The notes: generated from the sequence alone by a model not told the origin. Counted from the first letter of the stretch, positions 1 through 9,216 are shown. The stretch is DNA of 25,890 nt from Promethearchaeota archaeon (GCA_019057775.1 JAHLWT010000223.1:1-25890), one strand, 5' to 3'. Numbers and translations are program-made.

Positions 1-146
1 ACTGTCGAATGATCTTTCCTCAAGAATTAGACAGTTTAATGCATTATAACGGTTTTAAAATACTCCAAAAATATGGAACACATGCTAAGCATCCATTTGG
101 GAATGACTCATATGCTCAAATTATGATTTGCCAAAAGAACAATTAA
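1..146 (+). CDS. SAM-dependent methyltransferase, C-terminal fragment (cut by window edge)
   Basis: The third forward frame is open from the window edge to a TAA at 144-146. It encodes about 47 residues, including FPQELDSLMHYNGF and, near the end, SYAQIMICQK. This pattern (FPxEL..LL.Y.GF.I...YG......F...S..QI..C.K) is the usual C-terminus of class I SAM-dependent methyltransferases of the UbiE/Methyltransf_11 kind. The SAM-binding half lies outside the window, so substrate and exact family cannot be given. The next gene is on the opposite strand, so the two are convergent. Confidence 0.6.
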   Translation, partial: CRMIFPQELDSLMHYNGFKILQKYGTHAKHPFGNDSYAQIMICQKNN

Positions 147-355
147 ATCAAAAAATACAACATACAAAATCAATATTCTTTAGATTATTTTGTCTTGCTA
201 CTTTTCTGGATGAATTATTATCATCTAAATAATTGTTTTCGTCTTTATTAATAAATTCTTGAAGGATAATTTACCATTCCTACTTTTGAGTCAATTAACA
301 CTATGATTAAAGGGCTCTCAAAAATAATAATAAAAAAAAAGGTTGATTACTATCA
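147..355. other. intergenic, no gene seen
   Basis: About 210 A/T-rich bases lie between the convergent methyltransferase fragment and the GPP34-like gene (including its likely frameshifted tail). I see no convincing ORF, RNA gene or strong hairpin. A-rich and T-rich runs at about 325-340 could serve as termination signals for either gene. Confidence 0.4.
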
Positions 356-435
356 TCACTTTTTATGAATATCTTTCATTGCTTTATCTAGTTTACTCGA
401 AGCCTCAGTAATACTCTTCCCTTTAGCTAGTGTAT

Positions 436-1149
436 CTATCCATATTCTGAACTCACTAATACACTTGCTCCAGCTGTGCTAATTGTTGCTGCTCCAGCTT
501 GCACTCCTGCTCCGATAGCCTTTCTCTTCTCTACCACAATATCGAAGAATGTTATTGTTGGAATAAGTTGGGTTCGTATGAGCGCTTTGGAATAAGGAAT
601 ATCTCGCTCAGATCTACTCGCATAATATCTCCATCCATGACCATATTTAGCAAATGCAGTTAATGCCTTCAATTCTTCATCAGGTTCCTTTTTATTCATG
701 CAAACTAAGCGAACATCATTATAGAGTTGCTTTTTTAGATTTGGTTTTAAAAGTGTATGCTTTTTACCCTGATTTTTTACGATTCCTTGTTTTTCTAGGC
801 TCTCCCATAAAGCTCGTTCTGTGGATCCCTTCTTCTTATATTTATCTCGGAACCATTTTACCCAATCAACAACTGATTGAGTTGTTTCTCCTTTTTTACT
901 TTTAAAATCCTTGATAATATCTAGATATTCGTTCAAGAGGGGATGCCCTGCGGAGCTTTCATCAATGACTCGTATATGAACTGTATTTTTTTTTCCTCCC
1001 GAATCAAATAATTCTATTTTTCCTCTTAATCTTAAATCGGTAAGAACTGTGCTTGGACACCAATTTTTAAGCCCCATTCCAGATCCTCCCAAAGGTAACT
1101 TCCCATTTTCCTTTAAGATTAAGAGTAGATGTTTTTCTCCCGTTAACAT
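436..1149 (-). CDS. GOLPH3/Vps74 (GPP34)-like protein, 3' end probably frameshifted
   Basis: The 237-residue product matches the GPP34 pattern in order. An N-terminal helix (MLTGEKHLLLILKENGKL) leads to LTDLRLRGKIEL at about 37-47, which corresponds to LALRGRLQL in GOLPH3. Next come HPLLNEYLDIIKD (69-81), a WVKWF helix (96-100), ERALWESLEKQGIVK (111-125) and a C-terminal helical half. In eukaryotes this family binds PI4P and retains glycosyltransferases in the Golgi; its role in archaea is unknown, and I infer only a membrane-associated function. The frame ends in VSSEYG at 436. A neighbouring frame is open from 454 down to a TGA at 356-358 and encodes 32 residues (EFRIWIDTLAKGKSITEASS, then KLDKAMKDIHKK) that read like a genuine helical tail. 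One base therefore seems to be missing near 455-470. Confidence 0.7.
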   Translation of the reverse strand: MLTGEKHLLLILKENGKLPLGGSGMGLKNWCPSTVLTDLRLRGKIELFDSGGKKNTVHIRVIDESSAGHPLLNEYLDIIKDFKSKKGETTQSVVDWVKWFRDKYKKKGSTERALWESLEKQGIVKNQGKKHTLLKPNLKKQLYNDVRLVCMNKKEPDEELKALTAFAKYGHGWRYYASRSERDIPYSKALIRTQLIPTITFFDIVVEKRKAIGAGVQAGAATISTAGASVLVSSEYG

Positions 1150-1223
1150 AATTTAATTCTCCATTTATGTTAGTTAGTAACAAGAAATAATTGTAAAATA
1201 AATTTTATTCTTTTACTAACTAT

Positions 1224-3239
1224 TTAGACTGAAATTTTCTTACTCGTCTTGATATCTTTTATTTTATCTCTTAAATACGCAGCATCCTCAAATCTGAGTT
1301 CATTAGCTGCCATAAGCATCTTACTTTCAAGATATTGAATAATAATATCAATATCCCCTTCAACTTCTAATTGTTTTATTTTATCATGGACAGATTGTTT
1401 TAGTCTTTTAACTTCCTTTTCTTTATATTCTTGTTCTTCTGAGAGTGAAGCTAAAATATTTTTCTGTATTGTTTGAGGAGTGATATTATTTAATTTATTG
1501 TGTTTTATTTGTATATTTCTTCTCCTATTAGTTTCATCAATTGCAGCTTTCATAGCAGTAGTAATTTTTTCAGCATACAAGATAGCCCTGCCATCGACAT
1601 TACGAGAAGCTCTCCCTATTGTCTGGATTAAAGATTTTGTATCTCGGAGGAATCCCAACTTATCTGCATCTAAAATAGCCACTAATTGCACTTCTGGCAG
1701 ATCTAGGCCTTCACGAAGAAGATTAATACCCACAATTACATCAAAAGTTCCATCCCGTAATTTTCTTAAAATCTCAAAACGCTCAATGGTATTAACTTCA
1801 GAATGAAGATACTCAATTTTTATATCAAACCCAGAATAATATTCAGCAATATCTTCTGACATTCTTTTTGTTAATGTAGTTATTAATATTCGCCCTTTAT
1901 TCCTTACTACCCTTTTAATTTCTCCTAGTAAATCATCAATTTGGTTTTTTGAAGGCCTAATTTCAACCTGGGGATCTACCAATCCGGTAGGCCTTATTAT
2001 CTGTTCAGCAGAAATTCCATTACTCTTTTCTAATTCATATTTTCCAGGGGTCGCACTCATGAATATAATAAATTTGATTTTATCTTCCCATTCTTCAAAG
2101 GTTAGGGGTCTATTATCATAAGCACTTGGTAAACGCCATCCATAATCTACAAGATTTTTTTTACGAGAGCGATCTCCACCTATCATTCCATGAATTTGTG
2201 GAATAGATACATGACATTCATCAACTACAATCAGAAAGTCCTTAGGAAAATAATCTATAAGGGTCATTGGAGGGGTTCCGGGTGCTCGTAGAGAGAGAGG
2301 TCTGGAATAATTTTCAACTCCTTTACACCAACCCATTTCTCGCATCATCTCCAAATCAAATTTTACCCTTCTCTCAATTCGTTGAGCTTCAGCATACAGT
2401 TTCCTAACTTTAAAATATTTAATACGCTCTTCTAATTCATCTTCAATTAATTCCAAAGCCTTTACTTTATTATCTTCAGGTATTATAAAATGAGTAGCGG
2501 GAAAAACTCTGAAATTCTCTAAATTTCTCAAAACATTATTAGAAATGGGATGAATTTCTTGAATAGATTCAATTTCATCTCCAAATAATGAAATTCGGAT
2601 TGCGACCTCAGTGTAAGCAGGAAAAACATCAATAATATCACCATGTACTCTTACTGATCCAGGTTTAAAATCGGTTGTTTTTCTTTCATAACTAATTTTT
2701 ACTAATCTCTTGAGAATTTCAGATCTTTTAATTAACTTTCCTACTTCTAAAGATAAGGTTACAGATTCCCAATACTCTGGATCACCTACTCCATAAATAC
2801 ATGAAACTGTAGCAACAATTATAACATCTTCACGTGTTCTAATTGCATGAGCAGCTGCTAATCTTAACCTTTCTATTTCTTCGTTTACATTAAAATCCTT
2901 TTCAATGTATAACCCAGAAATGGGCATGTATGCTTCTGGTTGATAGTAATCATAATATGAGACAAAATATTGGATTGCATTGTTCGGAAATAATTCTTTA
3001 AGCTCATTATACAATTGAGCAGCAAGAGTTTTATTAGGCGCCATAATTAAGGTAGGTTTTTGGATACTTTGAATGACTTGTGCTATAGAAAAAGTTTTAC
3101 CTGTACCAGTAGCTCCCAATAATGTTTGAAACCTTTTTCCTTCTCTTATATTTTTTGCTAATGTTGCAATTGCAAGTGGTTGGTCCCCTTTTGGGGTATA
3201 CTCCGAATCAATTTTAAAATTAGAGCTCATTTTTGCCAA
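1224..3239 (-). CDS. uvrB: UvrABC excision nuclease subunit B
   Basis: UvrB is the damage-verification helicase of bacterial-type nucleotide excision repair; it is loaded by UvrA and then recruits UvrC. The 671-residue length is normal. Seen in order: Walker A GATGTGKT at 42-49; the beta-hairpin YYDYYQPEAY at 95-104 that inserts between the DNA strands; Walker B-type DECH at 340-343 (E. coli has DESH); the RPTGLVDP and GRASRN helicase motifs; and a C-terminal UVR domain at about 635-665 (LESKMLMAANELRFEDAAYLR, in part) that contacts UvrC. Start: ATG at 3239, or the internal ATG giving MSSNFKI, which fits the family better. No uvrA or uvrC lies in the window. UvrABC is patchy in archaea and generally attributed to transfer from bacteria. 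Confidence 0.97.
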   Translation of the reverse strand: MAKMSSNFKIDSEYTPKGDQPLAIATLAKNIREGKRFQTLLGATGTGKTFSIAQVIQSIQKPTLIMAPNKTLAAQLYNELKELFPNNAIQYFVSYYDYYQPEAYMPISGLYIEKDFNVNEEIERLRLAAAHAIRTREDVIIVATVSCIYGVGDPEYWESVTLSLEVGKLIKRSEILKRLVKISYERKTTDFKPGSVRVHGDIIDVFPAYTEVAIRISLFGDEIESIQEIHPISNNVLRNLENFRVFPATHFIIPEDNKVKALELIEDELEERIKYFKVRKLYAEAQRIERRVKFDLEMMREMGWCKGVENYSRPLSLRAPGTPPMTLIDYFPKDFLIVVDECHVSIPQIHGMIGGDRSRKKNLVDYGWRLPSAYDNRPLTFEEWEDKIKFIIFMSATPGKYELEKSNGISAEQIIRPTGLVDPQVEIRPSKNQIDDLLGEIKRVVRNKGRILITTLTKRMSEDIAEYYSGFDIKIEYLHSEVNTIERFEILRKLRDGTFDVIVGINLLREGLDLPEVQLVAILDADKLGFLRDTKSLIQTIGRASRNVDGRAILYAEKITTAMKAAIDETNRRRNIQIKHNKLNNITPQTIQKNILASLSEEQEYKEKEVKRLKQSVHDKIKQLEVEGDIDIIIQYLESKMLMAANELRFEDAAYLRDKIKDIKTSKKISV

Positions 3240-3278
3240 AAACGAAAAAAACTATTATGACTAATTAAATTTAAGAAT

Positions 3279-3286
3279 TATTTAAA
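3279..3286 (-). promoter_or_regulatory. TATA box candidate for uvrB
   Basis: On the minus strand the octamer TTTAAATA lies 40 bases upstream of the uvrB ATG, a typical archaeal TATA position for a transcript with a short leader. The same octamer precedes aglB and tfs in this window. Confidence 0.5.
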
Positions 3287-3373
3287 GCATAACTCTTATG
3301 AAATCTAATGAAAGATCTTTTTTGTTAATTACTATTGGTTTAAGAAAAAACTATTTGCGCTTTAAAACCATTG

Positions 3374-6300
3374 TTAAGTAATGATTTCCTCGTGAATATA
3401 CTCAGCTCCTTCTTTAGTGCGAACTAATATTTCTAATTTATCATCAACGCTAAGACCACTTAAAATAAAAGTCATCTTTATTGTTAATTCTAGCGAATTT
3501 CCAACACTTATGTTGAAGGATTGTGGGTAAAATCCGTTTAAAGAGATAAATGTATTATTAATATACACTGAATCAATGGTTATATTCTGCAATCCTTCAT
3601 TTGTAATAAGAATTGTTAAATTTCCGGCTAAAACTGAAGAAGTTCCTCCATCATCAATAGTGATATTGTAATTGGTAGAATCTACAAATCCTTTGAGAGT
3701 TGAAGTTACTTGTGCCGTAGATGTGGTTGTTATGTTAATGAGTACTTCATCTGATTTATTTATCTTAATACCAGGGATATCAAAAGTAAGAATTGCACAC
3801 TCTTGTATGTTCAAAGAAGGATTTCCATAAGTATATTCAATATTACTCATTAAAGTGTTATTAATATAGACATTATCTATTGTAATACTTTCATCTCCAG
3901 TATTTTTAATTAGCAATTCAGCCTTTTCATCTGTAAAAATAAAAGATGTGTTAATTCCGTCAATGTTTTCAATTAATTGAATGTCTGGCTTTTCCCTAAT
4001 AGTATGAATATATCCAATATTAGAAGCTACAATCGTACCATTATTTCCGAAACTTCCTGCTACGCAAACTAAAATTTCTTCATTTATTTCTCCTGAAATA
4101 TAGTCTGTAGCGTTAACAACTATAATATCTTCTTCGTTTCTCTCGAGGTTTATAGTTCCACTTTTTGTATAATAATCTTTATACTGGACTTCTGTTAAAG
4201 ATTCAGTTAAAAATATAGATTCTAAGCCTACTGCACTTTCACCTGTATTTTTCACTTTAATCTCTATTATCGTAGTTCCATTATCATATGTGAAAGCATG
4301 AGTATTATTAAAGTCAATTGGAATATGATTTCTATAATTACTGTTGAATATTGCTAGAACTTCAGGAGAAACTATTCTCTCATCACTTAAAAGTGAGAGC
4401 GAATAATTTGCAAAATTTGAACTAAAGAGTACTTCATCATTGATATCATTTCTAGCGACAACTCCAATCTTATTATATGTTCCGATAGGGAAGAACTTAA
4501 AAGGGGAGCTTGACAAATAAATACTAGATTTTTCCCCGGGTTCTAATATTGAAGTGCCACTAAGATACTCTACGTAGTCTTGATTAAACCGATTTTCAAT
4601 AGTATCATTATTAAAATAAAATCTATCTAATAAAACAACATTTTCACCAATATTTTCTACTTCTAAAATCGCTTCAATATTAGTATCATTAATTTGAATT
4701 ATTTGACTATTTTCATAGTTTATTCTTATTGATCCCTCTTCAGCCTCTTTCACAAAAAAGTTTTCAGTCGCATTATTGAATATAAAATCATTTCCTGCAT
4801 ATGCTTCTGATTTAGCAGTAATATCAATGTTAACTACATCATCTTTCTGAAAAGAGGTACCTCCAGAGTCAACATCAATCCATAATATATCTTCTTCTCC
4901 CTGAGCCAAAGTATTAGTATTTCCTCTTCCAGAAATAAAATCGCATTTATTGTTATTAATATTCACATTTGTAATCAATAACTCCTTTTTACCCGTATTT
5001 TTCACTTTAACTGTCGCATAACCATTATCAAACGCTTCAGCATTCTTTATTGAAAAGCTAGAATCTAGGACGGTATAATCAACTTTATATAATTTTACTA
5101 ATCCGTACAGAGAAAAATATTCTGGGATAAAAACCTTCAAATCATAGAATCCATTATCAGGGATGTGAGATTTCCATGAATCACCATCATCATCTAATCT
5201 TCTAGCTATTTCTTGAGCATAATTTTGGCTAAATTGATGCTGAGCATCATCAGGATTAGTAGGATAACCAAAAAACATTAATTTTGCTAATGTACTTTCA
5301 AACCAATTATCTTCCATACGTCCATTAGTAGCATTTTGATATTCAGCTTCATCAAAAACGGAATTATCTTTCCAATTATCCTCTTCCATACCCATCTTTT
5401 TATATTTCTCATAGTTATCATTACAGATTCTTACCATCCAATTCCATTTTCCTTCATCTCCACCCAATCCCGGATATAAAGCCCCAAAATATACTAAAAT
5501 ATAATCTGCACCCAATTTACGAAGAGCTTTAGCACTATAGACCTCACTAGTTTGCATCATCGCCATTCCTGTCAAACCAATTTTAGTTTGATTCTTTGTA
5601 TTATTATCATTAACAGTTGTCACATTCCCAACAGGTGTTAGCCAATACCCGTAATCCCACCAAGAAACCACTACATCTGTTCCTTTTAAATTAGTTCTCA
5701 TGTAGGTTAATGCTTCTTCCCAATCATGAATGAGTCCTCCCGGTACCATTTGAACCTGAGACATCTGATCAACAGCAATATCAGTTGTATGCACCACCTG
5801 AGCGATACATAAAAATCCAACAATCAAATAAACTACAACGACTTCTGAATTTCCCAAAGTACCTTTCAATTGCCTTTTCCGCTTCCTGCTTACTCCTACT
5901 TTTCTCTCCCCTATGAAACTGCCAAATATCCTTAAGATACTTACCAATCCATATGCTCCTACCAATGCTGCCGCAGGAGCAAAAATCAAAATAATACGAA
6001 TCATACTACCGGTGAAATAATACATTAAAATCAAAAAAACGATTAAAAAAATATCCGCCGGATATAATCTTTTAAAGCAAAAATATAAGCCTAAAGGAAC
6101 AAGTATCAGCGGAATCAATGTATTATAATAAAAAACGCTCCAAGAGCTAGGCATTTGTTCCGCTACGGAAGCGACTAAAGCTATTTGATCACGAGATAAT
6201 GGATTAAGAATGGTCCAAAATCTTGCCCCAAAACCAAATGGGATTAATTCGGGCGCTACCCACGAGATTATAGCAACGACCAATATACCTGGAATTAATC

Positions 6301-7237
6301 CCCATTTTATGATGTACAGTAGATTATTGTATAGATTTGGATGATCCTTCTTTTTAGTATGAATCATATGAAAAATTAATAATATTATTGTTAAAAGGAA
6401 AATTCCTCCTATTTCTAAACTTGAGAGTAAAGCATCATAATTAAATTTCGAATATAACGAAAATACTAATAATCCGGTTCCTTGCACTCCAGCATAAGAA
6501 ATCAAAATATTTTCATTATATTTATTTGTTAAAGTAAGAATAATACAAATAAGGGGATAAAGCAAAAAAACGAACTGATAACCACCCCAACTAAGTGATA
6601 AATAACCTAAAGCAAGACCACCAAGGATAGCATGAACAAATTTACCTGTTTTAATTGCTTTTATAAAAAACAAAAATGATAATAAAGTGGCAAAGACACC
6701 AATAGTTTCATTATCAAAAAACCCTGCTGTTGTACGTTGCAAATATCCCGGGTTAAATGCCAGGAAAAATGCTGCAAATAAGCCAGTTCCCCGGTTAAGA
6801 ACTTCTTTGCCCAAAAAATATATTACTAATACTGTCATTCCTCCCATGAAAGCTGGAAAAAAATAACAGATATCATATAAAGAGATGGATAATCCAAAGA
6901 AATTTACAATTTGGTAGATGATTACTACTGTAAATGTCAAACCCGGTCGTAAATTTCCACGTTGAATCCCTTCAGGATACCAGCTTTTAGTATCAATCCA
7001 ATGAAAATATTCATAAAGGGTGTGCTCATTTAAATACTCTGCATTATACCACTGTATCCATGGATCAAAAGCTTTAATTAATCGTATATCATATATAAGT
7101 GGACTGCATCTAATAATAATTGCGAGAGTTACTACTAAAAAGAGAGCAGTAAATAGTAAAAAATTACTAGTTTTTATAGAAATTGAGGTTCTGATGCGAT
7201 CACGGACATTTCTTATCGAATCAAAGATTTTAACCAT
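3374..7237 (-). CDS. aglB: AglB/STT3 oligosaccharyltransferase with very long extracytoplasmic repeat region
   Basis: This membrane enzyme transfers lipid-linked glycan to Asn in N-X-S/T sequons on the outer face of the membrane. The first ~490 residues hold about 13 hydrophobic segments. Catalytic landmarks: DPW at 58-60 (first acidic motif), FFDNETIG at 173-180 (second acidic motif, DNE 175-177), the SVAEQ loop at 357-361, SMIRI at 411-415, and the family signature WWDYGYW at 526-532. The globular catalytic domain runs to about 725. From about 735 to 1287 there are roughly five beta-sandwich units marked by repeats such as VKVKNTG, LEVENIG, IKVKNTG, LLIKNTG and LITNEG, each followed by an (I/V)xxVYINN-like strand; these resemble CARDB/DUF11-type domains. 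With 1287 residues it is several hundred longer than usual AglB. The protein itself is rich in sequons. Monocistronic appearance, with its own TATA box. Confidence 0.95.
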   Translation of the reverse strand: MVKIFDSIRNVRDRIRTSISIKTSNFLLFTALFLVVTLAIIIRCSPLIYDIRLIKAFDPWIQWYNAEYLNEHTLYEYFHWIDTKSWYPEGIQRGNLRPGLTFTVVIIYQIVNFFGLSISLYDICYFFPAFMGGMTVLVIYFLGKEVLNRGTGLFAAFFLAFNPGYLQRTTAGFFDNETIGVFATLLSFLFFIKAIKTGKFVHAILGGLALGYLSLSWGGYQFVFLLYPLICIILTLTNKYNENILISYAGVQGTGLLVFSLYSKFNYDALLSSLEIGGIFLLTIILLIFHMIHTKKKDHPNLYNNLLYIIKWGLIPGILVVAIISWVAPELIPFGFGARFWTILNPLSRDQIALVASVAEQMPSSWSVFYYNTLIPLILVPLGLYFCFKRLYPADIFLIVFLILMYYFTGSMIRIILIFAPAAALVGAYGLVSILRIFGSFIGERKVGVSRKRKRQLKGTLGNSEVVVVYLIVGFLCIAQVVHTTDIAVDQMSQVQMVPGGLIHDWEEALTYMRTNLKGTDVVVSWWDYGYWLTPVGNVTTVNDNNTKNQTKIGLTGMAMMQTSEVYSAKALRKLGADYILVYFGALYPGLGGDEGKWNWMVRICNDNYEKYKKMGMEEDNWKDNSVFDEAEYQNATNGRMEDNWFESTLAKLMFFGYPTNPDDAQHQFSQNYAQEIARRLDDDGDSWKSHIPDNGFYDLKVFIPEYFSLYGLVKLYKVDYTVLDSSFSIKNAEAFDNGYATVKVKNTGKKELLITNVNINNNKCDFISGRGNTNTLAQGEEDILWIDVDSGGTSFQKDDVVNIDITAKSEAYAGNDFIFNNATENFFVKEAEEGSIRINYENSQIIQINDTNIEAILEVENIGENVVLLDRFYFNNDTIENRFNQDYVEYLSGTSILEPGEKSSIYLSSSPFKFFPIGTYNKIGVVARNDINDEVLFSSNFANYSLSLLSDERIVSPEVLAIFNSNYRNHIPIDFNNTHAFTYDNGTTIIEIKVKNTGESAVGLESIFLTESLTEVQYKDYYTKSGTINLERNEEDIIVVNATDYISGEINEEILVCVAGSFGNNGTIVASNIGYIHTIREKPDIQLIENIDGINTSFIFTDEKAELLIKNTGDESITIDNVYINNTLMSNIEYTYGNPSLNIQECAILTFDIPGIKINKSDEVLINITTTSTAQVTSTLKGFVDSTNYNITIDDGGTSSVLAGNLTILITNEGLQNITIDSVYINNTFISLNGFYPQSFNISVGNSLELTIKMTFILSGLSVDDKLEILVRTKEGAEYIHEEIIT

Positions 7238-7271
7238 GAGTTTGCCTTTGAAATTAGTAATTTTTTAACGA

Positions 7272-7279
7272 TATTTAAA
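7272..7279 (-). promoter_or_regulatory. TATA box candidate for aglB
   Basis: Minus-strand TTTAAATA lies 35 bases upstream of the aglB ATG, identical to the octamer upstream of uvrB and at a similar distance. Confidence 0.5.
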
Positions 7280-7428
7280 TTTAGAATATAAAAAAATCCT
7301 TAAGATTAAAATGTTTTTCTTTAATTTACCAAGTTATACCAGTCAAAATATTATGAAATGAGTTTGAAAAATTTTGAATATCATTTTTAAAAATAATTTG
7401 AACCGAAAGAGGAGAAGCTACATATCTA

Positions 7429-8274
7429 ATGGAAAAATCTAAGTACCTCTTTAAAATTTTCTATATTGGGAAAAGAAAATATTATGGATCACAAAGACAA
7501 AGAAATACCATAACAATAGAACACTGCCTTCTAGATGTACTTAAAAAGAAAAATTATATTAAAAAAAGCGAAAATTCTGGATTTGAAGTAGCGAGTAGAA
7601 CGGATCGCTTAGTTTCTGCTAGAAGTGCTTATTTCACGTGTATTATAGAGAAAAAACCGATTCTTATGGAATTGAATAGTGCTTTACCAAAAGAAATAGG
7701 AATTTGGGCGTATGCTAAGGTGCCTTTAGATTTTTCTCCAAGATATAATGCAATTTTAAGGCATTATGTATATATTGTACCAACACCACTGTCTTACTTT
7801 CAAGACTCACATTCTTTTAATATTGATATATTGAAAGAAGCTTGTAGCCATTTAGAAGGTAGACACGATTTTATTAATTTTTCAAAAAAAGAAAAAGAAG
7901 ATAGATTAACAGTTAGAGATATGAATACTGTCAAACTATCAGTTATACAAGATTTCATGATTTTCCAATTTAAAAGCAAAGGATTCTTACGACAACAAAT
8001 TAGAAGGATAGTTACAAAGCTTTTAGAATTAGGGAAAGGTGATATTGATTATGATACTTTTTTAAGTTTGTTTGATGCAACAAAATCTTTTTCATATCAA
8101 CCAGCAGATCCTAAAGGCTTAATTTTATGGGATATCATTTATGATTCAGAAATAAATATAAAAGAAGATCTAAAATCTAAAAAGCGAATGGAAATATATT
8201 TTTTAGAGAAAAAATTGAAATTTGGTTTGAAGCACCAATTATTCAATATTTTGCATAAGGACAATCTTAGCTAA
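7429..8274 (+). CDS. truA: tRNA pseudouridine synthase TruA
   Basis: TruA isomerises uridines 38-40 in the anticodon arm. The 281-residue protein begins with YLFKIFYIGKRKYYGSQRQ (substrate groove, YxGxxYxGxQ type). Its catalytic motif SRTDRLVSA at 57-65 carries the nucleophile Asp59. Further family marks are the LRHYVYIV strand, LEGRHDFINFSK, VRDMNTVKLSV and FLRQQIRRIV. Slightly long for an archaeal TruA and with a divergent N-terminus, but all core motifs are present. Its last 36 bases overlap the 3' end of the convergent rfcS gene. A GAGGAG run lies upstream of the ATG but is spaced too far for a normal Shine-Dalgarno. Confidence 0.93.
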   Translation: MEKSKYLFKIFYIGKRKYYGSQRQRNTITIEHCLLDVLKKKNYIKKSENSGFEVASRTDRLVSARSAYFTCIIEKKPILMELNSALPKEIGIWAYAKVPLDFSPRYNAILRHYVYIVPTPLSYFQDSHSFNIDILKEACSHLEGRHDFINFSKKEKEDRLTVRDMNTVKLSVIQDFMIFQFKSKGFLRQQIRRIVTKLLELGKGDIDYDTFLSLFDATKSFSYQPADPKGLILWDIIYDSEINIKEDLKSKKRMEIYFLEKKLKFGLKHQLFNILHKDNLS

Positions 8275-9216
8275 TAAAGCTTGAAGTTGTATTACTTCTG
8301 TTCCTCCTTGACTTAATCGATATTCAAATTCAGCTAATAATTTAGATAACTCTATTTTCATTTCCTCTTTAATTTCTAATTCATATATTTCACGATGAAT
8401 ATTTTTAATTATGTTCTGTCCTGAAAGCCCATAATCTTTTATTAAATCATCCATCAATTTAATTGATAATTGTAATTGACCTTCCAAGGCGGTACGCAAA
8501 ATTTCTTTTATTTTATCTCTCGGAACTTCTCCTGCAACTCTAAAAACAATCTCTTGATCAATTTTTTTAGATATAGTTCCGCATGATTGTAAATAATTAA
8601 TTGCTCGTCTGCAATCACCCTTTGAAACATCAAGTATAGCGTTTTTCCCCCCAGGTGTCAACGCAATATTCTCTTTTTTCGCTACAAATTCTACTCTAGT
8701 TTTTATATCATCATTATTTAATGAGGAAAATCTAAAAACTACACATCTTGATTGAATTGGAGGGATTATTTTGTTAGAATAATTGCATATTAAAATCATT
8801 CTGCAATTTTTTGTATACCTCTCCATAGTTCTCCTTAAAGCCTGCTGAGCTGGCGCAGTCATATTATCTGCTTCATCTAGAATTAAAGTTTTAAAAGGGA
8901 TGCTTGTGGAAGGACGAGCTTTCGCGAAATCTTTGATATAAGTTCGTATTACATCAATACCACGAGCATCACTCGCGTTTAATTCCAAATAAGTCTTATT
9001 TATTGCCATTTCTCGGCCATATAATCCTCTTATCATTGCTAATGCTGAAGTCGTTTTTCCTGTTCCAGCAGGACCCGCAAAGATAAGATGGGGCATGGAA
9101 TTATCTTTTACAAATTGTTTTAATCGTTTAATTATCCCTTTTTGATTTACAATATCATCTAAAACTCTAGGGCGATATTTTTCAACCCAAGGTCTATTAT
9201 CAACTCTATCAGTCAT
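8239..9216 (-). CDS. rfcS: Replication factor C small subunit (clamp loader)
   Basis: AAA+ ATPase of the clamp loader that opens and loads PCNA on primed DNA. At 325 residues it has the standard length. Visible motifs: RFC box II-like PWVEKYRPRVLDDIV (9-23), Walker A GPAGTGKT (48-55), Walker B LILDEADN (111-118), sensor 1 ILICNYSNKI (141-150) and the SRC arginine-finger motif (156-158). A C-terminal helical collar follows. The large subunit RfcL is not in the window; PCNA is at 22354-23166. The 3' end overlaps truA convergently. Confidence 0.97.
   Translation of the reverse strand: MTDRVDNRPWVEKYRPRVLDDIVNQKGIIKRLKQFVKDNSMPHLIFAGPAGTGKTTSALAMIRGLYGREMAINKTYLELNASDARGIDVIRTYIKDFAKARPSTSIPFKTLILDEADNMTAPAQQALRRTMERYTKNCRMILICNYSNKIIPPIQSRCVVFRFSSLNNDDIKTRVEFVAKKENIALTPGGKNAILDVSKGDCRRAINYLQSCGTISKKIDQEIVFRVAGEVPRDKIKEILRTALEGQLQLSIKLMDDLIKDYGLSGQNIIKNIHREIYELEIKEEMKIELSKLLAEFEYRLSQGGTEVIQLQALLAKIVLMQNIE

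Noticed and set aside
429..465. a second BHB intron at the GPP34 frame break
   Set aside because: The inverted repeat is present, but I found no 4-bp helix with two 3-nt bulges whose excision would correct the frame.
654..905. plus-strand ORF inside the GPP34-like gene, and similar ORFs antisense to uvrB, aglB, eno, EF-1A and PriS
   Set aside because: They lie fully inside well-supported genes on the other strand and have no recognisable protein character.
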